From Microbacterium terricola (GTDB lineage Bacteria > Actinomycetota > Actinomycetes > Actinomycetales > Microbacteriaceae): a DNA stretch of 64,000 bases. The DNA is taken from the NCBI RefSeq assembly GCF_027943945.1, contig NZ_AP027141.1, positions 2,046,001-2,110,000 of the forward strand. Reading direction: 5' to 3'. Within the stretch, counting starts at the first letter, position 1. Each line of letters begins with the position of its first letter. Below the pieces are notes generated by a model that searched no databases, had not been told where the DNA came from, and saw only the letters and a list, made by a program, of their open reading frames with translations. This document shows, piece after piece, positions 1 to 9,098 of the stretch. Both the position numbers and the translations under genes were made by a program.

Positions 1-867
1 TATCGGTGTCAGATCAAGGTCAGCCAGAGAAGGAGACATTGATTCGAGGCGCTCGAGGGTCAGCATCGACGCGAGCGCCTCCCAGACCTCCGAGGACTTC
101 ACCTCGCTTGCGCGCCTCAAGATATATGGCAGCACGACTCGTAGTTCACCGTCGAGGAGAGGTTCCTCCCGCAACAGCCCCAACGTCTGTTGACTGGGGC
201 GCTCCTCGAAAAACTCCACAAGGAGACCAGCAGTGCGATTCAAGCGCTCGGCGGTTGCCCCCGTGAACAGCTGGCGAACGGTCGATTGAAACGCCTTCAG
301 AGCTTCGAGCGGTTCGTCTTCCTCGACGGCGACAATTCGATCCGCGGCCTTATCACTGAGGAGGCCCCTGCCGCCGCGAACGATGTTTGCTCGTACCAGC
401 CCTGACAGCTGGGTGTCCCGCTGTTCGTCCCGCGTCAGCGTGGGAATGCGTGAAGTAGCGGATACCTCGGTTGCCAGTGTCCGGGTCGACGCCGGTAGCT
501 GCTTGCGCAGATCAGCGAGCACCTTCTTCTTCTCGTCTCCCAGCCCAATCAGCAGCGGCTCCTGGTCGGCGAGCGACTCGACGTCCTCAGCAGCAACAAC
601 GCTGGACAGCGATCCGCGGATGAAGATCCGGCGCTCCTGCTCTCGACCTGCCTCCCGCCAAACAGCAATGAGGTCCGGCGCGTAGCTGTGATTGAAGTAG
701 TCGGTCTTCTTGATCTTGAGGGTCGGGTCGAGGCGCTTGAGTTCATCGATGACGGCCGTCTTGACGCCCTCGATGACATCGGCCGAGCGCGAATATGCCC
801 TGGCCTGACGTACTGCTGACACAACGGGCGCTTCGTTCTGAGCGCCGCCCTGAACATCGATGGTCAT
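1..867 (-). CDS. Uncharacterised protein, second gene of a pair (3' end outside window)
   Basis: The reading frame is open from an ATG at 867 to the left edge: 289 codons with no stop, so the C-terminus is missing. It starts inside the stop codon of the gene before it (ATGA overlap at 864-867), so the two are probably translationally coupled. The protein starts MTIDVQGGAQ. Around residues 65-95 it has a stretch with APDLIAVW followed by RRIFIRGSL, the kind of acidic residue then beta-strand pattern seen in endonuclease-like folds, but no clear E-x-K was found. The rest is helical and rich in Leu, Glu and Arg. I do not recognise the family. Its place in a defence-rich island suggests an accessory or defence role, which is inference only. 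Confidence 0.75.
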   Translation of the reverse strand, partial: MTIDVQGGAQNEAPVVSAVRQARAYSRSADVIEGVKTAVIDELKRLDPTLKIKKTDYFNHSYAPDLIAVWREAGREQERRIFIRGSLSSVVAAEDVESLADQEPLLIGLGDEKKKVLADLRKQLPASTRTLATEVSATSRIPTLTRDEQRDTQLSGLVRANIVRGGRGLLSDKAADRIVAVEEDEPLEALKAFQSTVRQLFTGATAERLNRTAGLLVEFFEERPSQQTLGLLREEPLLDGELRVVLPYILRRASEVKSSEVWEALASMLTLERLESMSPSLADLDLTPI

Positions 868-1442
868 GCTTTGCCCTTCCGGTTCAACTTCGCTTCGATC
901 ATGTTGAGTTCCTTCGGCGTCAGCGTGAACTCTTGCTGCCGCTTGTTGTAGACCAGCAGCCACACCCTGTCGGCCATCAAATCCAAGACTTCTTCGTCGA
1001 TTGGGTTGCCGTCGAGCAGTCCCGTCGTATCCGCCTCTAGTGCAGCCTTGATCTGGGATCGCTTGGTCAGCTTCAGCCATTTCTTCTGTGCGAACGGGTA
1101 CGTCGTAACCCACATGAACTGCCACCGGGGGTCCTGGGTGCGGGAGATCTCCGCCGCCGTCGCGCTGTATGCGATCGCCAGGAAGTCCTGGTAGTCCTTC
1201 GCCTGGCTACCGACGGAGGTGTAGGACTTATTCTCTACATAGAGCATGGACTTGGACTGGTAGATGTGACCCTTTAGATCGAACGTCTGCAACCCTCCGT
1301 CCAGGCAGCTAATGGTGCACTCGGACGCCCAGTCGTAGGCGTCGAAGTTCAGCTCGATGTGCGTTGTACTCTCTAGCCACCGCTTAGTGCGAAAGACGCC
1401 TTTACGTCCCTCTTCATGAGCGGACTCTGCGCGCAGCGCCAC
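864..1442 (-). CDS. Uncharacterised protein with PD-(D/E)XK-like core, first gene of a pair
   Basis: Protein of 192 residues. I chose the GTG at 1442 because GGAGG lies four bases upstream and the frame before it has low-complexity Arg/Pro content unlike the gene. The middle of the protein reads TFDLKG, then about 12 residues later YVENKSY, then DYQDFLA. This Asp...Glu-x-Lys spacing fits a PD-(D/E)XK nuclease core (inference from the motif). It ends in a Lys-rich helix. The stop codon overlaps the start of the next gene (864-867), making a two-gene unit. The family is not recognised, and a non-nuclease role is possible. Confidence 0.65.
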   Translation of the reverse strand: MALRAESAHEEGRKGVFRTKRWLESTTHIELNFDAYDWASECTISCLDGGLQTFDLKGHIYQSKSMLYVENKSYTSVGSQAKDYQDFLAIAYSATAAEISRTQDPRWQFMWVTTYPFAQKKWLKLTKRSQIKAALEADTTGLLDGNPIDEEVLDLMADRVWLLVYNKRQQEFTLTPKELNMIEAKLNRKGKA

Positions 1443-2051
1443 GGAACCTCCAACGGGGAATCGCCTCCTATGACGAGGTTCGCTCACTCTATTGGACAGC
1501 TGCTGCCGACCTCGGAATATCCTCACCTTCTCGCGAACCACCGACACCGGTCCTCGCGGGGCTCGACACGGCTGCTCAGCAGAGGGTCTCCTCGGTGTGC
1601 CGGAAGGGGCCACGGGGATGCAGCCGCTGCTGCACCATCGATACGGTGCCTAATGACCACAGCGCGCCGTCGCAACGTTTCGTCGACCGAGCTCGTCGAC
1701 TGCGCCTGGGAGGCTTAGCGCGCGTCGCCTTACTGGCCCTCGGGCGCAGCGCGCAAGTCGGTCGCTGTCAGCGACGAGGTCCGCGCCTTGCGCATGCCGC
1801 TTGTGACGACGCTCTCGCTCCGTACAATCCGCTCCTTGCGATTCACGATGAGCGGGCGCTGTCGGATCCCACGCAGGTCGCGGCAGTTACCGGCGGCACT
1901 CGGATGACACGGGCGTTGCCAAGTTGATGGTAGTCCTCGGCGTCAACGTTCCGCTGGCGTTCGCCTACGGACGCGCGGTGGCACATGACGGTCGCGGAGA
2001 TCCCGCTAATCTGCTGATCAGCATCTCTTCAATAGCGAAGGACCCGATTCG
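1443..2051. other. 609-base stretch without a convincing gene
   Basis: Short frames here are Arg/Ser-rich with poor codon bias and no ribosome binding site that fits. It separates a minus-strand pair on the left from a plus-strand pair on the right, so it should hold two divergent promoters. I could not pin down promoter hexamers. Confidence 0.4.
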
Positions 2052-2534
2052 GTGACCCCCCGACGAATCCGCGTGTCTGGCGTGCGCGGCGACTTCCGCA
2101 CGCCTCCCGGCTGGCCGACGCCCACCGACAACTGGATTCGCGCAAACACGTTCTGGCAACCCCCGGCCGAGTGGACGCCGTTGCCTGGACTCAAGCCGGC
2201 GCCAAAGGGCTGGCAGTTCTGGACGACAAATAGGACGTGGGACAACGCAGCGACGAAGTACTACGCCCCCCTGAATGGCTGGATGCGCGTGTTCAACATC
2301 GCCGCCTTCGCGAGCACAGCGACGTTCATCGCGGCCTTCATTGCCCACATCCCCGTCCTGGGTCTCGCCGCGATGCTGTTGTTCGTGTTCGCCTTCGCCT
2401 GCCTCGTCGTCGTTCACGTGCGAAGACGACGAATGACCGCAGAACTCATTACCCACGCGACGCGAGGCGCCGAACGCGCGAGGGCGGAACGACTGGCACG
2501 GGAGTATCAGCGATACCTCGTGGATGCCTCATGA
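2052..2534 (+). CDS. Small Trp-rich membrane protein, coupled to a J-domain protein
   Basis: 160 residues from a GTG start. The first 75 residues are cytosolic-looking and contain repeated Trp/Pro motifs (TPPGWPTP, NWIRANTFWQPP, APKGWQFW). These recall the short Pro-Gly-Trp motifs found ahead of membrane segments in many actinobacterial proteins. Two hydrophobic segments follow at about residues 80-95 and 99-120, then an Arg-rich tail. The stop overlaps the ATG of the next gene (ATGA at 2531-2534), so the two proteins are probably made together at the membrane. The function is unknown. Confidence 0.75.
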   Translation: MTPRRIRVSGVRGDFRTPPGWPTPTDNWIRANTFWQPPAEWTPLPGLKPAPKGWQFWTTNRTWDNAATKYYAPLNGWMRVFNIAAFASTATFIAAFIAHIPVLGLAAMLLFVFAFACLVVVHVRRRRMTAELITHATRGAERARAERLAREYQRYLVDAS

Positions 2535-3088
2535 CACTGGACGAGGCCCGGAAAGTGCTCGGTGTGACGCGCGGCGCCAGCGTCGCGGAGATCCGCGATG
2601 CGTTCCGACGACGGGCGCGGGAGGTGCACCCGGACCGGCATCCGTCCGCGGATGACGCGAGGCGGAGGCAACTCGGGCGCGAGTTCGATCGCGCGCGCGA
2701 AGCGCGCGACATCCTCGTGAAGTTCACGAGTGATCCTGCGCGTGTCGCAACTCCCGCGCCGACAAGTGGGAGCGCCTCGTGGTCAACTGAGCGGCCTCGG
2801 CCGTCGAGCGCGCCGTCGGCAAGCGCGCCACCGTCGTCACCCAGCTCTCCCCCGCCTCGTCGGGAGCGCGCACGTCCGCGAACGAGCGAGTCTCGACCGC
2901 AGCGAGAGGCCCCGCGCGTGACTGTCCGCTTCGACGAGTTCGTCCGCGCAGCGGATGCCGCCGGTTTCGGCCCCGGCATCCGCACGCGACGGTGGATCGA
3001 CTGGCCGCGAATTATCGCCTGGTCCACCGTTGGCGCACTCGTCGCACTAGTGGTCGGCGGCAGCTACGTTGCCGCATATGTTCTGTAG
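2531..3088 (+). CDS. Membrane-anchored J-domain (DnaJ-like) protein
   Basis: 185 residues. Residues 1-65 form a J-domain with the diagnostic HPD tripeptide in REVHPDRHP, which in this family stimulates the ATPase of DnaK-type Hsp70. There is no Gly/Phe-rich or zinc-finger region, so it is not a full DnaJ. After the J-domain comes a long Pro/Ser/Arg linker (about residues 70-135). A single transmembrane helix ends the protein (IIAWSTVGALVALVVGG), placing the J-domain on the cytosolic side of the membrane (inference). The ATG overlaps the stop of the preceding Trp-rich membrane protein gene. Confidence 0.85.
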   Translation: MTLDEARKVLGVTRGASVAEIRDAFRRRAREVHPDRHPSADDARRRQLGREFDRAREARDILVKFTSDPARVATPAPTSGSASWSTERPRPSSAPSASAPPSSPSSPPPRRERARPRTSESRPQREAPRVTVRFDEFVRAADAAGFGPGIRTRRWIDWPRIIAWSTVGALVALVVGGSYVAAYVL

Positions 3089-3105
3089 CGGACGACCGCC
3101 GCGGT

Positions 3106-3831
3106 CTACTTCGACTTGTTCCTGATCTGCAGGCCGCCGATCGGCCGTGGCTCTACGTCGAACAGCCCGATCGCTCGCACGAGATCCGAGAGCTTTGCGT
3201 AGCCCCAATTTCGAGGGTCGAAGTCGGGCTGTTGCTTGCGCATGAGGCCGCCGACAGGGCCCAGGTTCGCCCATCCGTCTTCGCCCGTTGCCGTCGACAC
3301 GCACGAGCGCAGTCCCGCGACGAGCTTCGTGTCCTGACGGAGAGCTGGCGTTGGCGTACGAGCGAGAGGTGTTGCTGCCGGTCCAGCGTCCGCCTCCTCG
3401 AGCACGTCGAGGTAGGTGAAGGAGTCGCACGCGTTTCGGAACGCCTCCGGAGTCTTACGCTCACCAAATCCGTACACCGTGACGCCATCCTCCCGAATGC
3501 GCGTCGCGAGCCGGGTGAAATCGCTGTCGGAGGAGACGATGCAGAACCCACTGAACCTACGTGTGTACAGCAGGTCCATGGCGTCGATGATGAGGGCGCT
3601 GTCCGTCGCGTTCTTTCCGACGGTGTTCGCGAACTGCTGCACGGGTTGAATGACATGTTCGCTCGCCGCTGCCTTCCAGCCGCTGAGCTGCGTACTCGTC
3701 CAGTCGCCATAGATGCGCTTGACGGATGCTGTGCCGAAGCGCGCGATCTCGGCCAGGACCGCTCCGATCTTCGATGCGGGCACGTTGTCGGCGTCGATGA
3801 GGACGGCGAGCAGCTCAGTGGGTTGCGCCAT
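3106..3831 (-). CDS. NYN domain protein with C-terminal OST-HTH/LOTUS domain
   Basis: 241 residues. The N-terminal half is a NYN (PIN-like, LabA-type) domain: LLAVLIDADNV near residue 10 and GFCIVSSDSDFTRLATRIRE in the middle supply the conserved aspartates for metal binding. The last 80 residues (from about TKLVAGLRSC to the end) match an OST-HTH/LOTUS RNA-binding domain, including a GYAKLSDLVRAIGLF stretch. Proteins of this architecture are predicted ribonucleases. It lies 109 bases downstream of the PD-(D/E)XK protein gene on the same strand. A role in RNA turnover during phage attack is plausible but inferred. Confidence 0.85.
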   Translation of the reverse strand: MAQPTELLAVLIDADNVPASKIGAVLAEIARFGTASVKRIYGDWTSTQLSGWKAAASEHVIQPVQQFANTVGKNATDSALIIDAMDLLYTRRFSGFCIVSSDSDFTRLATRIREDGVTVYGFGERKTPEAFRNACDSFTYLDVLEEADAGPAATPLARTPTPALRQDTKLVAGLRSCVSTATGEDGWANLGPVGGLMRKQQPDFDPRNWGYAKLSDLVRAIGLFDVEPRPIGGLQIRNKSK

Positions 3832-3940
3832 GGCTCAAGAATGTCAGTTGGGTCGTACGCATTTGAGACGCCGACGCAGCGCGTCACGTGCGACGAGTGG
3901 TGGTGGCGGGATCACAATGCCGCAGCCGTCGTCCACAGGG

Positions 3941-5005
3941 TCATAACGGAGCGGACCCGTCCGGACGCGCCGGTTGTTGGGGCGACTCGTGGAACGCTGC
4001 GAGTTCGACGCGATACCACCTGTCAAGGATCTCGACGAGAGCGTCAGTGAGCAGTTCGACACGTTCGAGTGGCATGCGCTGTGATGCCGGCCCCACAATC
4101 CAGTCGATGTACCCCGTCGTCAGCCATCTCTCACTGTCTGCGAAGTGGTGACTGACGATCGCCAGCTTGCGTGCATGCGCCCGACCGTTGACCGTCTCCG
4201 AGTTCACATGCGCAGAACTCGGCCGACGTCTGCTGAGGTGCAGGTCCTCGACTCGATCGCCAATGACGTCGTCCCGTAGCCGCCGCACCGCGTCGACCCA
4301 CGGCGGCGTCGCCGACGCATCGCGAGGATAGCTGGTCGAATCAGCGATCACGCTGACGCCGACGCTAAAACGCAGAGGCACGGGGTCACCTGCGGCCGGC
4401 ATGGCTCGCTGAGCGACTTGGAGCACGGCCCGAAGCTGGGCATCGCCGATCATGGGCGAGTGGAAGTTGAGCGCAGGCATGCCGGATCCGCCTCGCCTAC
4501 TGTCGATGGTCCAGTCCGATCCCAACCGCTGCTGAGCCGGTTCGATCAGTTGACGGAGCCGCGCTTCGACAGCGCTCTTGCCTGAACGCGCCGCGCGTAC
4601 CTCCGTGAGCGTGAGGCGCGATTGCGGGAAGCATTCGAGCACCTCCTCCCAGGTCATCAGAGAAACACGCTCCTTGTGAGGAAGCCACTCGGTCGCGTGC
4701 TCCCTCTCGAGTAGCAACACCACCAAGTGATCAGCGACGGTCAACTCCCGATCGACCTGGTCTTCCGTGAGCGCGTGATCGAACTTCGCCTCAATGCCGA
4801 GGACGAACTCCGGCCCACTAAAGATGAGCGCGATGTCTATCTTCTGATCGCCATACTCTGCTCTGACGTCCGCGAATCGACCCAGACGATCCTCGCCAAC
4901 GTGTGCTGCGAGTTTCTCGACAAGGAGCGCTTGATCATGGCGGATCTCAGCTGCGAGGGCACGCGTCGCGAGCGGCTCGGTTGTGAAGATTAGTGACGCA
5001 GTCAC
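3941..5005 (-). CDS. PD-(D/E)XK nuclease-like protein
   Basis: 354 residues from a GTG at 5005, chosen because AAGGAG lies just upstream; the frame continues further back but without a ribosome binding site. The N-terminal third has a clear endonuclease-fold signature: QKIDIALIF (Asp), then GIEAKFDHALTEDQ (Glu-x-Lys followed by Gln), as in restriction-like PD-(D/E)XK enzymes. The C-terminal two thirds have no motif I recognise. It is followed by the NYN/OST-HTH gene on the same strand and lies in a defence island, so a nuclease in a defence or DNA-processing role is the best guess. Confidence 0.7.
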   Translation of the reverse strand: MTASLIFTTEPLATRALAAEIRHDQALLVEKLAAHVGEDRLGRFADVRAEYGDQKIDIALIFSGPEFVLGIEAKFDHALTEDQVDRELTVADHLVVLLLEREHATEWLPHKERVSLMTWEEVLECFPQSRLTLTEVRAARSGKSAVEARLRQLIEPAQQRLGSDWTIDSRRGGSGMPALNFHSPMIGDAQLRAVLQVAQRAMPAAGDPVPLRFSVGVSVIADSTSYPRDASATPPWVDAVRRLRDDVIGDRVEDLHLSRRRPSSAHVNSETVNGRAHARKLAIVSHHFADSERWLTTGYIDWIVGPASQRMPLERVELLTDALVEILDRWYRVELAAFHESPQQPARPDGSAPL

Positions 5006-5088
5006 CGACTTCTCCTTTGGCGATCGGTTGGTCCCCAACGTATCGATGCGAATAGACGGCCAATGGCAACCACGCTCCAAAGCCTCGG

Positions 5089-7818
5089 TCAAAGCCCGAT
5101 CCCGCGAACCGCACGCGGCTGCCTCACCACGGTCCCCGCCTCCTGCCACTTAGCTGCCCGCTGTAGCTCCGCCCGCGCTGCGCGCACGGCATCCTGCATC
5201 GTCAACTCCGGCGTGCCCCGCTGCATCGAATCAGCGAGGCACTCACGAGCTTCTGCATCCGTCCGCGCAACCACGATGGTGGCGTTGTGCACTCGCCCGC
5301 GCGTGAGGCCGACGTAGAGTCCGGCGGCATCCACATCGGGTCCGACAACCGACGCGTCGGCCGTGTCGCCCTGCACTCCGTGCACCGTCGACGCATACGC
5401 GAGCTGCAGGTGGTCGCGCGCATAGTCCGCGGAGACGCGGGCCAGTTCGCCGCTGTCGCCAACCGACACGAGGTCGACGCACTCCTCCCGGATCTCGCGC
5501 ACGATCCACTGCGCACGATTCTCGACGCCGGTGATCCGGTCGTTGCGACGGGTCTGGACGGTGTCGCCGACGAGGATGCGCTGCGCTCCCATCCCCCATG
5601 CAACGACGCCGGCATCGAGTTCGCCCTGGTCGACCCGCCGCTGCTGGATGGCGTCGTTGATGGCATCCGCCTCTGCGTTTGAGCCGCAAACCAGCGTCAC
5701 TCGCTTGCCGCGCGCGTGCCAGGCAAAGTACGCCTCGATCATCGCCTCGCGCGCCGCGTCGAGGTGATCGACGCAGTCGACGTGGCCGCGGTCCACGAGC
5801 TCCCCGGCGACCGTCAGGGCTAGTTCGTGATCGCCGGCGTTCCGCAACCGCAGCGTGAGCGCCGCGTAGTCGGGATCGCGGAACCGATGCACCGTGTCGA
5901 GTTCGACCGCAGCGTTTGAGTGTCGAATGGCGGAGCCCATCGCGCCCGCGTGCCCGACTGGCAACGCCTGGTGTGCGTCGCCCACGAATGCCAGTCCGAC
6001 GCCCTGCTCGATCGCGAGCTCGACGAGCACGTTCGCGGTCTGCAGGTCGACCATGCCGGCTTCGTCGACGACGATCCGATCGCGTGGTCGCAGCGGGTAT
6101 CGGGCCGGACCCGCATAGACGGCGTCCGCGCCGACCTCGACATCTCCACGACGGAGCCGCGTCCAGACCGTCGCGCCACCCTCATCAGTGCCCCACCGGT
6201 AGCCATGGTCCAGGAGCAGGGCATGGAGACTGGATGCCGCGGCCCCGACCTCGCGGGACGCCACCGACGCAGCCTTGCGCGTCGGAGCAACGACGAGCAT
6301 CCGACGCCGTTGGGCCGTGAGCGCGGCGAACGCAACGCGCAACATCAACGTCTTGCCCGTGCCGGCAGGGCCCGTCACCGTCACGAGCCCGTCTGTGCCG
6401 GCGATGGCGCAGGCCGCGACGGCCTGCGAGGCATCCAGTGTCGAGAGATCTTCGTTGTGTGCGAACCGGCGCAGCTCGTTCGGCAGCAGGGAGCGCCCCT
6501 GCCGTGCGAGCACGTCCAGACGCCCGGCGAGGCGCACCTTGGCACGTACGGTCTCGGTCGCCATGAAGGCCTTCACGTGCGCGGGCGGGTCATCAGCAAC
6601 GAGGCAATGCACGGCACGGGCGGCGTCCGCGGTGACGTCGGCGATCAGGCCGTCGAGCTGGTCGCGCTCTGCAACGACACCGGTTCGCGAGAGTGCGCGG
6701 ATCGCACCCGCGCGAAGGTCGAAGATGCTGAATCGCCCACCGCTGGAGGTGGACCGTTTGTCCGCATCGACAATCGCCTGCGCGGCGAGTAGATCGAGGT
6801 CGACGACGTGCAGGTCACTGACGAGGATCGGAACGGCTGAATGCGGCGCGATCAAGTTCGGATCGAGCGCCGCGATCTCGTCGCGGACCGTGGACTCCCA
6901 GGACATTACATCGATGTCGGCGGGCTTGTTCGGACGCGCCACCGCCCAGGCGCGTCGGTCGATCTGCTGCAGAGCCTCGACGCTCGGCGCCAATCCTCCG
7001 TGTGCTGCCGACCATTCGGCGATCAGTCGGGCACGGTTGGACTCGATCTGTGCGGATCGCCGTGAGAGGGGGCGCACGGCGCTGGCGAGCTCGGTGATCT
7101 CCCCCGCGCCGTTGAGCGTGTAGCCGTGCCGGGCAAGCGCGGCGATCCATGCGGGATCGGTGCGGGCGGCGAGTTCGCCTTCGGCGTTGATGACGGTATG
7201 CAGCTTCATCGCGGCGCGGGAGTCGAGATTCGACCATTGGCCATCCGCGCCAAGGACCTTGATGTTTAACCACAGGTGCCGGTGGATGTGAGGGTCGAGC
7301 GCGCGTGAGCGACGGTGCTGGAGCTCAACGACTTCGATCCGGGCGATGTCTTCACGTATGAGTCCGTTGTGCCCTCGGCGCGCGTTGAGCTCGCTTTGCC
7401 AAGTCAGCAGGATGCGGTCACGGAGCCGGTCCTGCATCGCTTCGAACTCGGTGGCGAGCTCGGGGTGCAGGAGCGCGGCGATGCTGTAGGTCTTCGGGTG
7501 GTTGATCGTCCCATCGAGGAGGAGGTCCGCGTCGGGGGTCAGGCGCTGGTGGCCGCGCTCCTCCCCCGTGATCGGATCGTGCCCGGTGATCCAGACCCGC
7601 AGACCGCCGGCAGCGAGCTGATCGCTACCGATCCGGCCACTCGCGACGATGAACCTGGTGACGGTCGATTCGGATGCCTCGGCGTACTTCTCGAGCGCCT
7701 CAGCGCCGCTCGTGTGCGATCGGTGTGCGTCGCAGGTTCCCTCGAGCGCGTAGGCGATCGCCTGCCGGACGCCACGGGAGTCGACACCCCTCTTCCACCG
7801 CTCCAGGCCCCCGCGCAT
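5089..7818 (-). CDS. MobF-type relaxase with RecD-like helicase domain (TraA/TrwC-like)
   Basis: 909 residues. Residues 75-200 carry the relaxase signature: GHDPITGEERG, then INHPKTYSIA, then the histidine cluster HRSRALDPHIHRHLWLN (His168, 177, 179, 181) that binds the catalytic metal in MobF enzymes. The second half is a superfamily 1 helicase: Walker A GPAGTGKT at 483-490, a DEAG box in IVVDEAGMVD, and a C-terminal helicase motif near YVGLTRGRVHNA. The N-terminus is short and divergent, and I could not assign the catalytic tyrosine (Tyr23 or Tyr45 are candidates). An in-frame stop just upstream of the ATG rules out a longer start. It would nick and unwind DNA at an origin of transfer; no oriT or type IV secretion genes are visible. 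Confidence 0.85.
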   Translation of the reverse strand: MRGGLERWKRGVDSRGVRQAIAYALEGTCDAHRSHTSGAEALEKYAEASESTVTRFIVASGRIGSDQLAAGGLRVWITGHDPITGEERGHQRLTPDADLLLDGTINHPKTYSIAALLHPELATEFEAMQDRLRDRILLTWQSELNARRGHNGLIREDIARIEVVELQHRRSRALDPHIHRHLWLNIKVLGADGQWSNLDSRAAMKLHTVINAEGELAARTDPAWIAALARHGYTLNGAGEITELASAVRPLSRRSAQIESNRARLIAEWSAAHGGLAPSVEALQQIDRRAWAVARPNKPADIDVMSWESTVRDEIAALDPNLIAPHSAVPILVSDLHVVDLDLLAAQAIVDADKRSTSSGGRFSIFDLRAGAIRALSRTGVVAERDQLDGLIADVTADAARAVHCLVADDPPAHVKAFMATETVRAKVRLAGRLDVLARQGRSLLPNELRRFAHNEDLSTLDASQAVAACAIAGTDGLVTVTGPAGTGKTLMLRVAFAALTAQRRRMLVVAPTRKAASVASREVGAAASSLHALLLDHGYRWGTDEGGATVWTRLRRGDVEVGADAVYAGPARYPLRPRDRIVVDEAGMVDLQTANVLVELAIEQGVGLAFVGDAHQALPVGHAGAMGSAIRHSNAAVELDTVHRFRDPDYAALTLRLRNAGDHELALTVAGELVDRGHVDCVDHLDAAREAMIEAYFAWHARGKRVTLVCGSNAEADAINDAIQQRRVDQGELDAGVVAWGMGAQRILVGDTVQTRRNDRITGVENRAQWIVREIREECVDLVSVGDSGELARVSADYARDHLQLAYASTVHGVQGDTADASVVGPDVDAAGLYVGLTRGRVHNATIVVARTDAEARECLADSMQRGTPELTMQDAVRAARAELQRAAKWQEAGTVVRQPRAVRGIGL

Positions 7819-8123
7819 AGCGCCAGACTAGACTCGTGATTTGCCACTTATCCAGGTATTTTTCTCGGCTGTCGGCACGTGGAGCGCAATGGCGCTAGAT
7901 GGCGCCGGGCATCATGGATGCCTGCGTGCATCGTAGTTTCGATTCTGCGAGAGCTGTCGCATGGAGAACCCATATGCTCGGAAAGTCGGAGCGCCGCTCT
8001 TGGGGGAATCAGATCGGGACCCTTTGGTTCGCGCAGCAATTCGTAGTTGATGCGCATCGTCATGGAAGACTGCAGGAAGCGCCGCCCGCTCTAGCGGCCG
8101 CATATCGACATGGAGGCGCGACC
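7819..8123. other. Divergent promoter region between relaxase and GIY-YIG genes
   Basis: About 300 bases between divergently read genes. The plus-strand frame of the GIY-YIG gene stays open back to 7899, and an ATG at 7974 with GGAGA upstream is a possible earlier start. The translated extension does not resemble the protein family. No repeats or operators were recognised. Confidence 0.35.
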
Positions 8124-9098
8124 TTGGTCGAGGGCAAACAGATTCGGGTCTACCTGGTGGACGGAACACCGGGCGGCCTGTTGACGGCCGAGATTATGAA
8201 TTGGACAGGTCACATCATTGCGGCCCCACGCTCGGACATCGCAAGTCTGCTTGCCCGCGAGGAGGTCCGTCGAACCGGCGTGTACCTTCTACTCGGCGAC
8301 GATCCAGAATCGCAGGCACCTTCGGGCAAGGCCGTCTACGTCGGTGAGGGTGACGATATTGCAGTTCGACTTCGCCAGCATGCACGTGCCGAGGAGGTTG
8401 GCGGGAAGGACTTCTGGGATCGAGTGGTCGTCCTGACATCGAAGGACGCAAACGTCACGAAGGCGCATGCGCGCTATCTCGAGGCGAAACTCATCGCCGC
8501 AGCCGCGACAGCCAAGCGAGCCACAGTGATGAATGGGACAGCGCCGAGCCCAATCCAGCTGCCCGAGGCTGATCGATCGGACATGGAGTACTACCTCAGC
8601 CAAGTGCAAATAGTTCTTCCGGTCCTCGGAATAACGGAGTTCCGCCCGACGCGTGTCATGAACATTAGTAAGGCGAGTTCGCCGTCAGCCGACCCGGCTG
8701 GCGCACGAACGTCCCCCACCTTCCGATTTGATATTCCCCGCCATGGCGTCTCAGCCGTGGCCCAAGAGGTCGACGGTGAGTTCACCGTGCTGCAGGGTTC
8801 AACCGCCAGGGCAGATTGGGTCGGGACGCATCGGCACCCTGGGTACCAGCAACAACACATCGCGCTGCTCAGCGACGGGACGCTTCTGCAGGAAGCAGGC
8901 ACGCTCGCACGATTCACCCAAGACGTGGTGTTCTCGTCGCCGTCAGCAGCAGCTGCAGTGGTCGCGGGTCGCTCTGCAAACGGACGCACATCTTGGATTG
9001 ACGCCGCAACCGGTACGAATTTCGGCGATTGGCAGAGCCGAGGAATCAGCGATCAAACTTCTCCGGACAGTCCAGAAGTGACTCAGGACGTCTTCTGA
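8124..9098 (+). CDS. GIY-YIG nuclease family protein with DUF4357-type C-terminus
   Basis: 324 residues from a TTG at 8124, preceded by GGAGG at seven bases; the family normally begins near the following KQIRVYLVDG. An ATG at 7974 is the alternative start. Residues 1-50 hold the conserved NWTGHIIAAPRS block, then RTGVYLLLG and KAVYVGEGDDIAVRL form the GIY-YIG-like core, followed by an Arg/His/Glu-rich catalytic region. The C-terminal part (TARADWVGTHR onwards) resembles DUF4357. Such proteins occur widely in mobile islands; the cellular role is not established. It stands alone, divergent from the relaxase. Confidence 0.8.
   Translation: MVEGKQIRVYLVDGTPGGLLTAEIMNWTGHIIAAPRSDIASLLAREEVRRTGVYLLLGDDPESQAPSGKAVYVGEGDDIAVRLRQHARAEEVGGKDFWDRVVVLTSKDANVTKAHARYLEAKLIAAAATAKRATVMNGTAPSPIQLPEADRSDMEYYLSQVQIVLPVLGITEFRPTRVMNISKASSPSADPAGARTSPTFRFDIPRHGVSAVAQEVDGEFTVLQGSTARADWVGTHRHPGYQQQHIALLSDGTLLQEAGTLARFTQDVVFSSPSAAAAVVAGRSANGRTSWIDAATGTNFGDWQSRGISDQTSPDSPEVTQDVF

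Noticed and set aside
1595..1927. 110-codon plus-strand frame in the left intergenic gap
   Set aside because: No ribosome binding site, Arg/Cys-rich composition and no resemblance to a protein family.
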